Origin: Nakamurella panacisegetis
Lineage (GTDB): Bacteria > Actinomycetota > Actinomycetes > Mycobacteriales > Nakamurellaceae
Direction: 5' to 3'
Assembly (NCBI RefSeq): GCF_900104535.1
Contig: NZ_LT629710.1
Coordinates: forward strand, 3,879,501-3,943,500
Length of the DNA: 64,000 nucleotides
A program made the position numbers and the translations under genes. The notes under the pieces are model-generated. The model had not been told where the DNA came from. It did no database searches and worked only from the letters and a program-made list of their open reading frames with translations. Below are positions 1-7,506 of the stretch, piece by piece. Every line of letters begins with the position of its first letter. Position 1 is the first letter of the stretch.

Positions 1-2
1 CA

Positions 3-110
3 CCTTTACAGGGTAAACCGGCATTTCAACCATTCCTCTCGGTCACCTCGGTCGGCACCCACATCCCGCCTTATCTCGATCCGTTCGGCGCCTACCGCAG
101 CACCCACTGA
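3..110 (+). CDS. C-terminal end of an unidentified protein (partial)
   Basis: The frame is open from the window edge to a TGA at 108-110 and encodes about 35 residues ending in ..PPYLDPFGAYRSTH. The composition looks protein-like (Pro/Tyr-rich, no runs of rare residues), but the rest of the gene is outside the window and I do not recognise the family. A strong hairpin at 245-288 lies downstream and could end its transcript. Confidence 0.4.
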   Translation, partial: PLQGKPAFQPFLSVTSVGTHIPPYLDPFGAYRSTH

Positions 111-244
111 GGGCGTACCGCCAGGCCATCGTCGCCTGGCGTCCTTGCCCCACCCGTATCGGCGAATCTGCGGTTTGTGCACGGAGCGATCCTTGGCTGC
201 GAATGAAATGGCGACGAGGTCGCTGGCTCTACGCCTCCTCGACG

Positions 245-288
245 AAGGTCGCCCCCCGTTGCCGTGGATGGCATCGTGGGGCGACCTT
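245..288. terminator. Bidirectional hairpin between convergent genes
   Basis: AAGGTCGCCCC at 245-255 pairs perfectly with GGGGCGACCTT at 278-288 (11 bp), with a further short TGCC/GGCA stem inside the loop. It lies between the rightward partial gene ending at 110 and the leftward csbD-like gene ending at 352. It is flanked by short T/A runs on both sides, as expected for a shared intrinsic terminator. Confidence 0.65.
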
Positions 289-351
289 TCCCGTGGTCAC
301 CGTTTAGTTGCGCCGAGTGTCCGGGTGTTCTGGTAGCGACCTGTGGTTGAT

Positions 352-537
352 TCAGCGGTCCAGTGCGTCATCGACGGCGCCCTTGGCCTTGTCGCCGGCC
401 TGCTTGATGTTGGCCGAGGCCTGGTCGCCTTTCCTTTCGGCTTCGAGCTGCTCGTTGCCGGTGGCACGCCCGGCACCTTCCTTGACCTTCCCGCCGGCTT
501 CCTCGGCGGTGTGCTTGATCTTGTCACCCATCGTCAT
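352..537 (-). CDS. CsbD family stress protein
   Basis: 61-residue, highly charged, predicted helical protein that starts MTMGDKIKHTAEEAGGKVKE and ends in GAVDDALDR, the classic CsbD-like pattern (small general-stress protein of unknown mechanism). The start is well set by an AAAGGAG Shine-Dalgarno a few bases upstream. It diverges from the small gene at 821 and sits at the edge of a block of stress and envelope genes, so stress-sigma control is likely. CsbD members are usually 55-70 residues, so it is full length. Confidence 0.88.
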   Translation of the reverse strand: MTMGDKIKHTAEEAGGKVKEGAGRATGNEQLEAERKGDQASANIKQAGDKAKGAVDDALDR

Positions 538-724
538 CTCGAGACTCCTTTGTCTGGTGTGCTGGGTTGGACTGCGAACTAAAGACGCACCCGCGTCCCA
601 GGGAAGTCGTTTCCCGACAAGGCCAGGAGCAAAACTCCGCGGGTTCGTATCGAGGGCAGGTAGGACGTACGGCGTGGACCTGCATCAAGAGTCTGCACCT
701 GTCCGAAAATTTTACCCATGTCGC

Positions 725-751
725 GGTTTAGGGCGTAAAACGGACGGGCAT
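725..751 (+). promoter_or_regulatory. SigF/SigB-like promoter upstream of the 821 gene
   Basis: GGTTT at 725-729, a 16-nt spacer, then GGGCAT at 746-751. The actinobacterial SigF/SigB consensus is GTTT-N15-17-GGGTAT, so this is one mismatch from ideal. It lies 70 nt upstream of the GTG at 821, inside the stress-gene block. A weaker match on the other strand (GTTT, 20-nt spacer, GGGTAA over 712-741) faces csbD. Confidence 0.5.
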
Positions 752-820
752 CAAGGGACGTACACGTTCGAGTGAGACCGACCACTCCGTCATCGACGGG
801 ATGCCAGACGGGAGAACCGA

Positions 821-1000
821 GTGAACATCAGCAAGGACCAGATCCTTCAGTTCCTGAAGGACACGGGACAGTCCGGGAAGGCCGACCAGGCTGCCGCCGA
901 GCTTCCGGACCAGGTTGACACCGACCAGCACGCCGGCCTGCTGTCCAAGTTCGGGATTGACCCGAAGGAGCTGCTCGGCCAGTTCGGCAACCTGTTCTAA
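821..1000 (+). CDS. Small acidic protein of unknown function
   Basis: 59-residue protein beginning (V)NISKDQILQFLKDTGQSG and ending KFGIDPKELLGQFGNLF. It starts at GTG behind GGAGAA and is preceded by a SigF-like promoter. The sequence is amphipathic with two helix-like segments joined by a DTDQHAG linker, which resembles small conserved actinobacterial proteins found near stress genes. I know of no established function. It stands alone, 87 nt before the PRC-barrel gene. Confidence 0.7.
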   Translation: MNISKDQILQFLKDTGQSGKADQAAAELPDQVDTDQHAGLLSKFGIDPKELLGQFGNLF

Positions 1001-1087
1001 CCCGCCATTCGGTTCTTCACCATTTTCCCAGCAGGACATTCCCAGTTCAACCATGCCCAAAGAGGGCGGACACAAAGGAGCATCACC

Positions 1088-1900
1088 ATGACTTACGCAC
1101 AGGGCCCGGAAGCCTACGTCGGCAAGACCGCCGTCGATCCGCAGGGCGACAAGATCGGCTCGGTCGGCGAGGTCTACGTCAACGACGAGTCCGGCCAACC
1201 GGACTGGATCACCGTCAACACCGGCCTGTTCGGCATGAAGGAGAACTTCGCACCGCTGCGCGGCTCCACCTTCGACGGCGACAACCTGGTGCTGCCGTTC
1301 GACAAGTCCGTCGTGAAGGATGCGCCGGACGTTCCGGACTCCTCGCATCTGGACCCCGACGAGCAGCAGTCCCTGTACTCCTACTACGGCCAATACCTCG
1401 GCGGCGCCGCCGGCACATACGCCGAAACCGGTACGAACAACGAATACGCGAGGGGCAACACCCGCGGCGCCCACGGCTACGACACGTCCGGCCCCACCAC
1501 CGACGAGGCGATGACCCGTTCCGAGGAGCACCTCAATGTCGGCACCCAGCAGGTCGAGGCCGGCCGGGCCCGGCTCCGTAAGTACGTGGTGACCGAGCAG
1601 CAGACCGTCTCCGTCCCGGTCTCCCACGAGGAGGTCCGCATCGAGCGGGAGCCGATCACCGACGCCAGCCGCGGTGACGCCGTTGATGGCCCGGCCATCT
1701 CCGAGGAGGAACACGAAGTGGTGCTGCACGCCGAGCAGCCCGTTATCTCCACCGAGGCAGTCCCGGTCGAGCGGGTCAAGATCGGCACCGAGACGGTCAC
1801 CGAGAACCAGAACGTCTCCGGTGAAGTCCGTAAGGAGCAGGTCGAGGTCGAAGACGGCACCACCACCGTCGACCCAGACGCCCGCACGCAGAACCGCTGA
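1088..1900 (+). CDS. PRC-barrel and DUF2382 domain protein
   Basis: 270 residues. An N-terminal PRC-barrel (about 8-85, with GKTAVDPQGDKIGSVGEVYV and DWITVNTGLFG) is followed by an acidic Tyr/Gly-rich linker and a DUF2382 (YsnF/AvaK) domain at about 135-255, shown by the repeated EEV.I.REPI and VPVERVKIGTE..TE pattern. This fusion is common in actinobacteria, often beside CsbD and holin-X genes, and is linked to general stress rather than to ribosome maturation. An AAAGGAG precedes the ATG. It is probably cotranscribed with the next gene (47-nt gap). Confidence 0.88.
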   Translation: MTYAQGPEAYVGKTAVDPQGDKIGSVGEVYVNDESGQPDWITVNTGLFGMKENFAPLRGSTFDGDNLVLPFDKSVVKDAPDVPDSSHLDPDEQQSLYSYYGQYLGGAAGTYAETGTNNEYARGNTRGAHGYDTSGPTTDEAMTRSEEHLNVGTQQVEAGRARLRKYVVTEQQTVSVPVSHEEVRIEREPITDASRGDAVDGPAISEEEHEVVLHAEQPVISTEAVPVERVKIGTETVTENQNVSGEVRKEQVEVEDGTTTVDPDARTQNR

Positions 1901-1947
1901 CCCCCACCGCCCATCTCGTCCACCACCACCAGAGAGGGAACCCTGAG

Positions 1948-2757
1948 ATGACCAGCAGCCAGGATTTCGGAACCTACCCCCCAGCCGGGCAGAACCCGAT
2001 CGCCGGTGCCTACGCCACCCCACCGCCCAGCACCTATGACCTGAACCCCTCCCATTCGAGGGCTACGTCGTCCAGTGATGAACCGTCAACCACCGACGTC
2101 GCCAAGGACCAGGCCGCGAACGTCGCCGGCAGTGCCGGTGAAGCGGCCCAGCAGGTCGCCGGAGTGGCGAAGGAACAGGTGCAGCAGGTCACCGCTGAAG
2201 CGACACGGCAGGCCAAACACATGCTGTACCAGGCCCAGTCCGAATTGTCGGACCAGGCTCAGGTGCAGCAGGAAAAGTTGGCCGATGGTTTGCATGCGGT
2301 CGGTGACCAGCTCAAGTCGATGGCCCAGGGATCTGATCAGCCCGGCGTGGCGACCGATTTGGCACATCAAGCGGCGGACAAGGCGCATGAGATCGCTGGG
2401 TGGCTCGAGGGTCGCAAGCCCGGCGACGTGTTGAACGAGGTTCGCAGCTTCGCGCGGCAACGTCCGGGAATGTTCCTGGCGGTCGCCTTGGGCGCCGGCT
2501 TGGTCGCGGGCCGGCTGGCGCGCGGTTTGGCCGCCGACCCGGACGAGTTGGGCAACAGCGTTGGTACGGCGCCCAAGGCCCCTGCGCTTCCTCGGCAACC
2601 CGGGTATGTGGCCCGCCCCGCAGTCGGCGGCGTCCAGCCCAGTGCGCTGAGCGCCGGCGGTGCCCATTCCTCTCCGGACGGCACTGACCTCTACGGGACC
2701 GGCGCGGTCCCGGACTGGACCGGCAAGTCGGTCGAGGATCTGCGGGAGGGCCGGTGA
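1948..2757 (+). CDS. Helical coiled-coil membrane-anchored protein, first of a coupled trio
   Basis: 269 residues. A Pro/Tyr-rich N-terminus is followed by a long Ala/Gln/Val-rich amphipathic helical stretch (about 45-160, many QQVA and KEQVQQV units, similar in style to LEA/apolipoprotein-like segments). One hydrophobic segment follows (GMFLAVALGAGLVAGRLARGL, about 175-195), then a disordered tail. Its TGA overlaps the GTG of the next gene (GTGA). The context suggests an envelope stress role. No named family is assigned with certainty. Confidence 0.75.
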   Translation: MTSSQDFGTYPPAGQNPIAGAYATPPPSTYDLNPSHSRATSSSDEPSTTDVAKDQAANVAGSAGEAAQQVAGVAKEQVQQVTAEATRQAKHMLYQAQSELSDQAQVQQEKLADGLHAVGDQLKSMAQGSDQPGVATDLAHQAADKAHEIAGWLEGRKPGDVLNEVRSFARQRPGMFLAVALGAGLVAGRLARGLAADPDELGNSVGTAPKAPALPRQPGYVARPAVGGVQPSALSAGGAHSSPDGTDLYGTGAVPDWTGKSVEDLREGR

Positions 2758-3248
2758 GTTCCCCGAACGGGGGGCACGCCGCCCCGGATCCGGGCCTGTA
2801 CCCGCCGCAGGGTTACCGGGCCGCCGAACCAGGGGGCTCGTCGCCGATCGAAACGTCGAACGACACGCCGCGGTCCCTGGGCGAGTTGATCAGCGAGATC
2901 ACCACCGATCTGTCCACGTTGATGCGGCAGGAGGTGGAACTGGCCAAGGCAGAGCTGACCCAGTCCGCAAAACGCGCTGGAAAGGGCACCGGGCTGTTCG
3001 CAGGCGCCGGCGGGGCCGGACATTTCGTGCTGTTGTTCCTGTCGATCTCATTGTGGTGGGCGTTGGGTGATCATCTGGGCTACGGGTGGTCGGCGTTGAT
3101 CGTCGCCATCCTGTGGGGCATTGCCGCCGCGGTGATGGCGCTGATGGGCAAGAAGGAATTTTCCGCGATCCGCGGTTTGGATCGCACCAGTGAAACGCTC
3201 GGCAAGATTCCGAACGCGGTCAAGGGCAACGAACAGGAGAACCGATGA
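2754..3248 (+). CDS. Holin-X / phage holin family (DUF1469-like) membrane protein
   Basis: 164 residues. About 40 disordered residues precede the family signature SLGELISEITTDLSTLMRQE and VELAKAEL, then two transmembrane helices (about 84-105 and 112-132) joined by a short loop, and a basic/amphipathic tail. This is the actinobacterial holin-superfamily-III architecture, found in chromosomal stress operons with no phage context. The GTG start overlaps the previous stop by 4 nt, and the stop overlaps the next ATG in the same way. Confidence 0.85.
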   Translation: MSSPNGGHAAPDPGLYPPQGYRAAEPGGSSPIETSNDTPRSLGELISEITTDLSTLMRQEVELAKAELTQSAKRAGKGTGLFAGAGGAGHFVLLFLSISLWWALGDHLGYGWSALIVAILWGIAAAVMALMGKKEFSAIRGLDRTSETLGKIPNAVKGNEQENR

Positions 3249-3832
3249 GCAACGACCCCGACGTCATCCGCGCCCAGATCGAACAGACCCGGGCCGGCCT
3301 GTCCAGCGACGTCAACGAACTCGGCGAGAAGGTCAGCCCGGCGCAGATCGCCAAACGTCAAAGGGACAAAGTGAAGGGTAGAGTCATGACGGTCAAGGAC
3401 CACATCATGGGCGCCGCCGACACCGCGAAAAGCTCCACCGGCGGCGCGATGTCCTCGGCTGGCGACGCGGTCAGTGACGCCCCAGGGATGGTGGCCCAGC
3501 ATACCAAGGGCAGCCCGGTGGCCGCCGGGTTGATCGCGTTCGGCGCCGGGATGCTGCTGTCCGCCCTGATCCCGGCGTCAAAGCCAGAGGCGCAAGCCGC
3601 CGCCGCGATCAAGGAGCAGGCGCAGCCCCTGGTCGATCAGCTGACCTCGACGGCGAAGGAGGCCGCGGGCAACTTGCAGGAACCGGCTCAACATGCGCTG
3701 GAGTCGGTGAAGACCACCGCATCGGACGCCGTCGACACAGTGAAGGACGAAGGCAGTTCCGCGGTCGATGACGTCAAGGGCCAGGCGCAGGACGCGAAAG
3801 ACACCGTGCAGCAACACGTATCGGACAGTTGA
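3245..3832 (+). CDS. DUF3618 domain protein
   Basis: 195 residues. DUF3618 occupies about 4-55 (DPDVIRAQIEQTRAGLSSDV, NELGEKVSP). It is followed by an amphipathic region, a hydrophobic segment at about 88-105 (SPVAAGLIAFGAGMLLSALIP), then Ala/Asp/Lys helical repeats of apolipoprotein type. It is the third member of the trio coupled through ATGA overlaps, a gene order (coiled-coil, holin-X, DUF3618) seen in other actinobacteria. It probably associates with the inner face of the membrane. A very stable hairpin follows 24 nt after the stop. Confidence 0.85.
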   Translation: MSNDPDVIRAQIEQTRAGLSSDVNELGEKVSPAQIAKRQRDKVKGRVMTVKDHIMGAADTAKSSTGGAMSSAGDAVSDAPGMVAQHTKGSPVAAGLIAFGAGMLLSALIPASKPEAQAAAAIKEQAQPLVDQLTSTAKEAAGNLQEPAQHALESVKTTASDAVDTVKDEGSSAVDDVKGQAQDAKDTVQQHVSDS

Positions 3833-3856
3833 TCCCGGCGGTCACTTGAACTCCGC

Positions 3857-3884
3857 GGGCGGGGCCGGTTCGCCGGTCCCGCCC
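3857..3884 (+). terminator. UUCG-tetraloop hairpin after the DUF3618 gene
   Basis: A 12-bp stem (GGGCGGGGCCGG with CCGGTCCCGCCC, one G-U pair) is closed by a TTCG tetraloop. It starts 24 nt after the stop of the coupled trio and 32 nt before the YihY start. There is no long T tail, which is usual for high-GC actinobacterial terminators. Confidence 0.7.
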
Positions 3885-3916
3885 TTCGCCTTCACCCCAC
3901 ACCTTCGGAGACGACG

Positions 3917-5050
3917 ATGAACCAGCACAGCAGCGGGAGCAAGGCCCAGACCGCACCGGACCCGGACGACGACCGCAAACCCGATGATCTGGGTGATCTG
4001 ACCAAAAGATCCTGGAAGTTCATCCTGAAAAAGACAATCCGGGTATTCTCCAAGGACCAGTGCACCGACCTGGCCGCCGGATTGACCTACTACGCCGTAC
4101 TGGCCGTGTTCCCCGCCCTGTTGGCCATCATCTCCCTACTGAGCCTGTTCAACCAGGGCCCCAGCGGCACTGACGCACTCATGGGCATCGTCAAAGACGT
4201 TGCCCCCAGCGCCGCCGACACCCTGCAGGGCACCGTGACGCAGCTCAGCTCCAGCCATGCCGGCGGCATCGGCCTGATCATCGGCCTGGCTGGGGCGTTG
4301 TGGTCGGCCTCGGGTTACATCGGGGCGTTCGGTCGCGCGATGAACCGGGTGTATGAGATCGACGAGGGCAGGCCGTTCTACAAACTTCGCCCGGTCATGC
4401 TGCTCGTCACCGTCATCGCGGTCATCCTGGCCGCGCTGGTTGCGGTGGTCCTCGTCGTGTCTGGGCCTATCGCGCGGGCGGTGGGCGCGGCGATCGGATT
4501 GGGCGGCACTGCGGTCACCGTCTGGAACATCGGCAAGTGGCCGATCATCCTGGTTGTCGTCATTGCGGTCATCGCGGTCCTGTACTACGCCACACCGAAC
4601 ATCAAGCAACCGAAGTTTCGGTGGATCAGTGTCGGCGCCGTCATCGCCGTGCTCGTCTGGATTGTGGCGTCGGTCGGCTTCGGGTTCTACGTCGCCAACT
4701 TCTCCCGCTACAACAAAACCTACGGCTCTCTGGCCGGCGTCATCGTGTTCTTGCTGTGGCTCTGGATCACCAACCTGGCGTTGCTGTTCGGCGCCGAGAT
4801 CGACGCCGAGATCGAACGAGGGCGACAGCTGCAGGCCGGGATCGCCGCGGAGGAGTCGTTGCACCTCCCACCCCGGGACACCAAAGCCAGCGACAAACTC
4901 GCCGCCAAAGACGAAAAGGAAATCGCCGAGGCTCGCGCCATCCGTGACGGCCCAGCCAATAGTTCACGGCGGCCGGCTACCCGAACATTGCACTCGCCAT
5001 CCGGGCAAGGCGAGCGCGATTCGTCCCTGGCGCGCGACGGACATCACTGA
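3917..5050 (+). CDS. YihY/BrkB family inner-membrane protein
   Basis: 377 residues with about six transmembrane helices between residues 55 and 300. The family hallmarks are AAGLTYYAVLAVFPALLAIISL at the first helix, the YNKTYGSLAGVI region and the following LLWLWITNLALLFGAEIDAE. An acidic N-terminus and a charged 75-residue tail are cytoplasmic. The family was once labelled RNase BN, but that activity belongs elsewhere and the role of YihY proteins is unknown. The TGA overlaps the ATG of the TetR gene by one base, so the two are coupled. Confidence 0.88.
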   Translation: MNQHSSGSKAQTAPDPDDDRKPDDLGDLTKRSWKFILKKTIRVFSKDQCTDLAAGLTYYAVLAVFPALLAIISLLSLFNQGPSGTDALMGIVKDVAPSAADTLQGTVTQLSSSHAGGIGLIIGLAGALWSASGYIGAFGRAMNRVYEIDEGRPFYKLRPVMLLVTVIAVILAALVAVVLVVSGPIARAVGAAIGLGGTAVTVWNIGKWPIILVVVIAVIAVLYYATPNIKQPKFRWISVGAVIAVLVWIVASVGFGFYVANFSRYNKTYGSLAGVIVFLLWLWITNLALLFGAEIDAEIERGRQLQAGIAAEESLHLPPRDTKASDKLAAKDEKEIAEARAIRDGPANSSRRPATRTLHSPSGQGERDSSLARDGHH

Positions 5051-5814
5051 TGGCAACGGCCGGCGCAGATCCAGACTCCCCCGAAACCCTCGGTGCAGCG
5101 GCTGCACCGAGGACGCCGGTCACCAACCGCGACACCATCACCCGGCAGAAGGTCATCCTGGCGGCCGTCCAGGTGATCGACACCGAGGGCCTGCGGCAAT
5201 TCACCTTGCGCCGCGTTGCCCAGGTCTTCGGAGTGGAGACTATGGCGCTCTATCACTACATCTCCAGTCGTGAAGCGCTGCTGGACGCGGTGGTCGAGCA
5301 CGTCATCGACGAGCTTTACGGCGACCCGGACGTGCACCTGCACACCGACAACTGGCCCGACTACCTAGTCCGTCTGGCCCACGGTGTGCGCCGCATCGCT
5401 CTGGCCCACCCGCTGCTGTTCCCGCTGATCGCCACTCGGCCGCCGGCGGCTCCATGGGTCAAACCCCCTCTGCGGAGCCTGCGGTGGATGGAATCGTTCC
5501 TGCAAACCCTCCGCGATTGCGGCTTCGGCCCGGCGGCATCGGTCGCGGCCTACCGCGCATTCTCCAGCCTTCTACTCGGACATTTGCTCCTGGAGGTGTC
5601 CACGCATGGCGCCGAGACGAGCCCCATCGAGCAGGAACCCCCCGGACGGGCCGACCCGGCCGACCTGAGCAACTACCCGGTGCTGCTGAGCCTGGAGAAG
5701 GAGCTGACCGAAGACCACGCCGCCGAAGAGTTCGAGGTCACCCTCGAGATGCTGCTGGATCGGCTGGACCTGATGAAGCCGGCATCTGCCCAACAACGTC
5801 GGCGACATGATTGA
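5050..5814 (+). CDS. TetR/AcrR family transcriptional regulator
   Basis: 254 residues. A 30-residue N-terminal extension precedes the DNA-binding helices (TRQKVILAAVQVID, then FTLRRVAQVFGVETMALYHYI), followed by a TetR C-terminal ligand domain. It is a close paralogue of the regulator at 8885-9571: both share IATRPPAAPW.KPPLRSLRW and SS.LLGHLLLEVS. No later in-frame start exists before the HTH, so the ATG overlapping the YihY stop is the start. A perfect 25-bp palindrome lies within the first 21 codons and may be its operator. The ligand is unknown. Confidence 0.88.
   Translation: MATAGADPDSPETLGAAAAPRTPVTNRDTITRQKVILAAVQVIDTEGLRQFTLRRVAQVFGVETMALYHYISSREALLDAVVEHVIDELYGDPDVHLHTDNWPDYLVRLAHGVRRIALAHPLLFPLIATRPPAAPWVKPPLRSLRWMESFLQTLRDCGFGPAASVAAYRAFSSLLLGHLLLEVSTHGAETSPIEQEPPGRADPADLSNYPVLLSLEKELTEDHAAEEFEVTLEMLLDRLDLMKPASAQQRRRHD
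5088..5112. promoter_or_regulatory. 25-bp perfect palindrome inside the TetR 5' coding region
   Basis: CCTCGGTGCAG, then CGG, then CTGCACCGAGG: 11-bp arms with no mismatch. It encodes a low-complexity Ala/Pro stretch before the HTH, where sequence is free to vary. It could be an autoregulatory operator, or a hairpin that limits readthrough from YihY. Its core GTGCA...TGCAC recurs upstream of the paralogous regulator at 9571. Confidence 0.5.
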
Positions 5815-5878
5815 CCGGTCTGCGCGTTCGCAGCCCGGCTGACGACACACACGATCCACTAGATCATCGGAGCGAGAT

Positions 5879-6809
5879 ATGAGCACACCCATGGATCCCG
5901 AAGCGATCCCACCGCAAATCGACAGCGGCGAAGCACCTCTGGGCGAAGGGGGCCCGACCGAGCACGCCGACGAGCGGTTGCGGGAAGGGCCGAGCACTGC
6001 CGCGCCGCGCTACAGCGCAGCCAGCTCGGACACCGGATGGCAACGCGAAAATTCTCTGTCATCGAACCAGCCCGCCGAGCCGCTCCCGCCCGAGCACCCG
6101 GCCAGGCCGGTAACTGCTACCGGTGATGCCGTCGTACTCCAGGACAGCCCACCTCAATCAGCAGAAACGGTGCGCCTGGCCCGAGCCGAACCAGCGGTCA
6201 TCCCGACCTCGGAGACAGTGCTGGCCCGCGAGCGGGACCAGTTCGGGGGCATCAAATTTGGGTCGACGTTCTTCGGCTGGCTCACCGCCACCGGTCTGGC
6301 CGTCCTGCTGCTGGCGATCCTGGCCGCCGTCGGCGTCGCATTCGGTATCACCAGCACAGCGAATGTCGACAAAGCCGTCCAGGAAGCGCAGAAGGCCACC
6401 GGGACCGCCAAAACAGTCGGACTGGTCGGGGCCATCGTACTGCTGGTGATCTTGTTCGTGGCCTACCTACTGCGGCGGCTACGTCGCCGGCCGGATGGCC
6501 CGGTTCAACGGCGTCAAACAAGGTCTAGCTGTGTGGTTGTGGGCGATCGTCACTTCCGCGATCATCGCCGCCGTCGCCGCCATCGGCGGGTCCAAGTACA
6601 ACGTGCTGGCCCAACTGAACCTCCCGCGCATCCCGGTCGACGAAGGCGACGTCACCACCGTCGGCCTGGTCGCCATCGGCGCCGCCATCCTGGCCGCGCT
6701 CTTGGGCGCCTTGCTGGGCGGAGCCTTGGGCACTCGCTTCCACCGCCGCGTCGATGCCGCCGGGTACAGCGCTCTCACCGACCAGCAGGCATCCGAGCGG
6801 CAGATCTGA
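5879..6809 (+). pseudogene. Four-helix membrane protein gene broken by a 1-nt insertion
   Basis: The first frame gives a 120-residue disordered acidic N-terminus and two membrane helices (GWLTATGLAVLLLAILAAVGVAFG and a second ending LVILFVAY). The protein then goes out of frame at the CC of 6466-6467. Removing one C restores ..FVAYYCGGYVAGRMARFNGVKQ and leads into the +1 frame, which has two more helices and ends SALTDQQASERQI. The rejoined product would be about 309 residues. It resembles actinobacterial membrane proteins of unknown function. It may be a true mutation or a base-calling error. Confidence 0.7.
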
Positions 6810-6832
6810 TCCAGCATGAAAGGAGACAGGCA

Positions 6833-7084
6833 ATGTCGATGTCCTCCCGGGATATGGCCTGTTCACGGGCCTCGGTGTTCGCTGTGCTGTCCGACCGTTG
6901 GTTGCTGGGCCTATGGGTTGTCGGCGCGTCCCGCATCCGAGACGTCGCTGCCACCTGGCCCGCAGCGGGGTCCCAGGTGCACCATTCGGTCTGAGCGTGG
7001 CCGGCGCTTCTGCACCGCCGCAACACCGAGTCCCTGCGTCGATTGGCTTACCTGGCCGAGCACCGACGACCCCCCCCGGAATGA
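6833..7084 (+). pseudogene. SRPBCC (START-like) protein fragment with an in-frame TGA
   Basis: The start ATGTCGATG lies behind AGGAGA. The first 53 codons read like the N-terminus of a small SRPBCC protein (SVFAVLSDRWLLGLWVVGAS, RIRDV.A.WPA.GS.VHHSV). A TGA at 6992-6994 follows where the family normally has a small residue, and the same frame then continues AWPALLHRRNTES to a second stop at 7082. The 3' two thirds of a normal gene are missing. I read it as a decayed copy. No SECIS-like hairpin follows the TGA, so selenocysteine is not supported. Confidence 0.6.
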
Positions 7085-7137
7085 AGCATTCAGCTTTCGG
7101 GTAACGACAGGGCAGACCACACGGAAAGAGGCACTGA

Positions 7138-7497
7138 ATGAAAGCAGTGACCTGGCATGGTAAACGGGACGTCCGCATCGACGAGGTGCCGGACCCCATG
7201 ATCAAGGAACCGACCGACGCGATCGTGAAGATTACCTCGACTGCCATTTGCGGCTCGGATTTGCACTGGTACGAGGTGCTCGGCCCGTACCTCTCGGTTG
7301 GGGACATCCTCGGCCACGAGCCGATGGGTATCGTGCAGGAAATCGGCTCCGGGGTCACCGATATCGCGGTCGGAGATCGGGTGGTGGTGCCGTTCAACAT
7401 TTCCTGCGGTCACTGCTGGATGTGCCAGCGAGGGTTGCAATCTCGCCCGCCTGCGACTTTCAGCTCACAACTGCGGCTCGATGCGTGTCCTTTATGA
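7138..7497 (+). pseudogene. Truncated zinc-dependent alcohol dehydrogenase
   Basis: The N-terminal GroES-like domain of a medium-chain zinc dehydrogenase: [20 protein letters not shown], catalytic-zinc site [22 protein letters not shown], and the start of the structural-zinc loop [16 protein letters not shown]. Homology stops abruptly at about 7445. The remaining 17 codons are unrelated, and the NAD-binding half is absent. The IS30 inverted repeat begins at 7507, about 60 bp beyond the break, so an earlier rearrangement rather than this IS insertion alone removed the 3' part. Confidence 0.8.
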
Positions 7498-7506
7498 GTG
7501 AGCCCT

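Noticed and set aside
728-2023. Long minus-strand open frame opposite the PRC-barrel gene
   Set aside because: It is antisense to a clear PRC-barrel/DUF2382 gene, its translation is Gly/Val/Arg low-complexity, and it has no ribosome site; a high-GC shadow frame.
2754-3248. Prophage holin
   Set aside because: No other phage genes are near, and this holin-X family is chromosomal in actinobacteria and lies in a stress operon.
6992-6994. Second selenocysteine codon in the SRPBCC-like fragment
   Set aside because: No hairpin with the right spacing and loop was seen after it, the position is not catalytic in the family, and the rest of the gene is missing.
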